Assembly (NCBI GenBank): GCA_021822485.1
Contig: JAKAQP010000011.1
Coordinates: 9,899 to 44,846, forward strand
Length of the DNA stretch: 34,948 nucleotides
Direction: 5' to 3'
Origin: a bacterium
Lineage (GTDB): Bacteria > SZUA-79 > Acidulodesulfobacterales > Acidulodesulfobacteraceae
This document shows positions 33,141 to 34,948 of this stretch, piece by piece. The notes beneath the pieces were generated by a model that saw only the letters and a list, made by a program, of their open reading frames with translations, was not told the DNA's origin and searched no databases. The position numbers were made by a program, and so were the translations under genes. The stretch's first letter is position 1. Each line of letters starts with the position of its first letter.

Positions 33141-33169
33141 ATTATATAATTTATTTAACCCGATTGCAA
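33141..33169 (-). promoter_or_regulatory. Sigma-70 promoter of the initiator tRNA
   Basis: On the minus strand TTGCAA (33169-33164), exactly 17 bases, then a perfect TATAAT (33146-33141). The start would lie about 13 bases before the mature 5' end of the tRNA. A strong housekeeping promoter fits an initiator tRNA. Confidence 0.75.
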
Positions 33170-33295
33170 GTTTATTTATCGGCGTGTCATTTCAATTTTA
33201 AAACCGAGATATGTTTTTATAAGTTTTATAATTTTTATTTTATACTCTTTATTTTCTAATGGGTTGCATACATATAATATGGTATATTATATATT

Positions 33296-34645
33296 ATGTA
33301 TCATGGAAGCCATATAATCATTACGGCGATAATTTTGCTTTCTATAGCGTCGGCAGGAGGAATTTTAACAAGATATTTTAAGATTCCTTATGCCTCTATG
33401 CTTGTTATTATAGGTCTTTTTGTCGGGATATTTCATATTTTTCCAAGTTTAAAAATTACTCCTTATCTTATCTATTATGTTTTTTTGCCTGTTGTTATAT
33501 TTGAAGGCGCGGTTGGAATTAAACTGCGTCCGTTAATGTCTAACGTACTTCCTATAGGCGCATTGTCGATTTTCGGTACTATAATTTCCGCGATATTTAC
33601 GGGCGTTATTTTCCATTTTGTTTTAGATTTTCCGCTGAAACAGTCTTTAATTTTCGGCGCTATAATAACGCCTACGGATCCTATTACTATACTGTCTATG
33701 CTGAAAAACGGCGCAATGAAACATAAAAACGAAAAAGAAGATAAAAAAGAAATTGAAAACAGAGAAGACATAGAGACTCTTCTTGCAGGAGAAAGTCTTT
33801 TTAACGACGGCATCAGTCTTGTTTTATTCGAGGTTTTTTTAAACCTTAATCTTCATAAAGCAGCCAATATTTTTTCTGACGGTATGCGTTTCAGTTTAGG
33901 CTCGATGCATAGTTCGTTATATCATTTATATAACATGTTTTATTATGTTTTTGGAATAATACAGACGTCGGCGGTTCAATTTTTATACGAATCGATCGGC
34001 GGATCGATACTGGGAATAATTATCGGGTATTTGGTATCCCTTATTTTATCTCTTGCTACGGATTTTTTAACCGAAATTATGATTTCTCTGCTGCTTGCTT
34101 ATGCGTCTTTAATAGCCGCATACTATCTGCATATGTCGTTTATAATGGCGGTAATTTTCAGCGGAATAACGCTTGCTAATTACGGTTTTAAAAACAAAGT
34201 GACCGGCAGGACGCTTGAAGTTTTTCCTATAGTGGTGGAATATATAACTTTTATAATAAATTCAATTTTATTTTTGATAATAGGAATAGAAATAAATCTT
34301 TTTAAAATTTTCGATATATGGTTTATATCTCTGTTCATAATAGCTCTCGTGCTTTTTTCGCGTTTTCTTGGGGTTTATATCATTTCGCCTCTCGTTAATT
34401 TAATAAAAAACAGGTTTAAAATATTTTCAAACGGATTGACTTTAAATAAACGGTATAAGCGTTTTTTGGTTTTCGGAGGATTAAAAGGCGCATTGCCTAT
34501 TGCTATGGCGTTATCTCTGCCTTTAAATATGCATTTGAGGAATGAAATTATTACCTATGTTTTTATAGCCGTTCTGTTTTCTTTAACCGTTCAAGCGATA
34601 TCTTTTGACATTTTAATGAAAAACAATGATAAAAATGTTATATAA
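33296..34645 (+). CDS. Na+/H+ antiporter, CPA1 (NhaP/SOD2-like)
   Basis: 449 aa, about twelve membrane segments. Motifs: VFLPVVIFEGAVGIKL, IFGAIITPTDPITILSML, the ion-binding GESLFNDGISLVLFEV with Asn-Asp at about residues 170-171, and the late FGGLKGALPIAMALSLP with the conserved Arg/Lys-Gly region. A charged Lys/Glu-rich loop (about 140-160) interrupts the discontinuous helices, longer than in many relatives. It differs clearly from the 29862 antiporter (different loop lengths and C-termini), so the two are paralogues, not a recent duplication. No Shine-Dalgarno sequence precedes the ATG and a TATAAT lies only about 18 bases upstream (33273-33278), which suggests a very short leader or leaderless mRNA. 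It ends 59 bases before htpX. Confidence 0.9.
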   Translation: MYHGSHIIITAIILLSIASAGGILTRYFKIPYASMLVIIGLFVGIFHIFPSLKITPYLIYYVFLPVVIFEGAVGIKLRPLMSNVLPIGALSIFGTIISAIFTGVIFHFVLDFPLKQSLIFGAIITPTDPITILSMLKNGAMKHKNEKEDKKEIENREDIETLLAGESLFNDGISLVLFEVFLNLNLHKAANIFSDGMRFSLGSMHSSLYHLYNMFYYVFGIIQTSAVQFLYESIGGSILGIIIGYLVSLILSLATDFLTEIMISLLLAYASLIAAYYLHMSFIMAVIFSGITLANYGFKNKVTGRTLEVFPIVVEYITFIINSILFLIIGIEINLFKIFDIWFISLFIIALVLFSRFLGVYIISPLVNLIKNRFKIFSNGLTLNKRYKRFLVFGGLKGALPIAMALSLPLNMHLRNEIITYVFIAVLFSLTVQAISFDILMKNNDKNVI

Positions 34646-34704
34646 TGTTTATATGCGTGCTTAATTTTAATATAATTTATAATTCAAGGAGGTCGAATTT
34701 ATAA

Positions 34705-34948
34705 ATGAATTATTTTAAGACTTTTCTTTTAATGCTTATTTTAACCGGAATATTAATAGTTGCGGGCGGCGCAATCGGCGGAGAGCAGGGAATGGTAATA
34801 GCTTTAATATTTGCCGCCGTTATGAATCTCGGAACGTACTGGTTCAGCGACAAAGTAGTTTTATCTATGTATCATGCCGTTCCCGTTACGGAAGCCGAAT
34901 ACCCCGAACTTTATTCTATAGTGAGAAATCTTGCGGCACGAGGCAATA
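34705..34948 (+). CDS. htpX: HtpX-like membrane metalloprotease (3'-truncated)
   Basis: First 81 residues of a zinc metalloprotease of the M48B family that degrades misfolded membrane proteins. The visible part has two N-terminal hydrophobic segments (about 6-25 and 31-50) and the conserved lead-in WFSDKVVLSMYHAVPVTEAE followed by YPELYSIVRNLAARG. This matches the stretch just before the HExxH active site in HtpX, which lies beyond the window. A strong AAGGAGGT precedes the ATG by 11 bases. It follows the second antiporter on the same strand. Gene end and catalytic motif are not visible. Confidence 0.9.
   Translation, partial: MNYFKTFLLMLILTGILIVAGGAIGGEQGMVIALIFAAVMNLGTYWFSDKVVLSMYHAVPVTEAEYPELYSIVRNLAARGN

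Overview
The window is an AT-rich (roughly one third G+C by eye), gene-dense chromosomal stretch from a Gram-negative bacterium. Supporting this are a BBP2-like outer-membrane porin, Lgt, a canonical -24/-12 (sigma-54 type) promoter, GlnD/GlnB/Amt nitrogen control, HrcA/CIRCE heat-shock control and System II (CcsA/ResB) cytochrome c maturation. The mix fits a low-GC deltaproteobacterium-like lineage, possibly an uncultured one. That placement is inference; no rRNA is present to test it. The left edge looks like an assembly breakpoint: its first 127 bases are an exact copy of bases 346-472.

Layout. 1-2.0 kb: 5'-truncated LysM-NlpC/P60 peptidoglycan hydrolase and lgt. 2.1-5.5 kb, minus strand: Kup potassium transporter and a two-TM potassium channel with an RCK domain. 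5.7-8.4 kb: glnD. 8.5-12.6 kb: small TPR-like protein, M24 aminopeptidase, efp, accB, accC. 12.8-14.0 kb: gcvH and a LipM-like acyltransferase overlapping by one base. 14.2-17.7 kb: sigma-54 promoter, porin, glnB, amt and a strong bidirectional terminator. 17.7-17.9 kb: relic of a GspE/PilB-type ATPase C-terminus on the minus strand. 18.0-18.6 kb: unknown exported protein. 18.6-22.3 kb, minus strand: DUF1015 protein, CcsA, ResB. 22.3-27.6 kb: promoter and CIRCE, then hrcA-grpE-dnaK-dnaJ. 27.6-29.6 kb: DUF721/DciA-like protein, zinc-ribbon membrane protein, GNAT-fold acyltransferase. 29.9-32.4 kb: CPA1 antiporter, unknown Q/P-rich protein, isochorismatase-fold protein without its cysteine. 32.4-32.7 kb: hicB with a frameshifted, truncated hicA. 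33.0-33.2 kb: initiator tRNA with a good promoter. 33.3 kb to end: second CPA1 antiporter and the start of htpX.

How the genes work together. GlnD (uridylyltransferase), GlnB (with Tyr51) and Amt form a complete PII ammonium-sensing circuit. The porin gene lies first in the sigma-54-driven unit, which suggests an outer-membrane route for nitrogen compounds. Kup, the RCK channel and two CPA1 antiporters cover K+/H+/Na+ homeostasis. AccB/AccC start fatty-acid synthesis. The heat-shock operon has a classical HrcA-CIRCE loop.

I found no convincing new multi-gene system. The most informative non-routine signals are the sigma-54 porin-glnB-amt unit, two gene relics (GspE-like and HicA), a repeated GTCAGATTTATTTA motif, and the 127-base terminal repeat.
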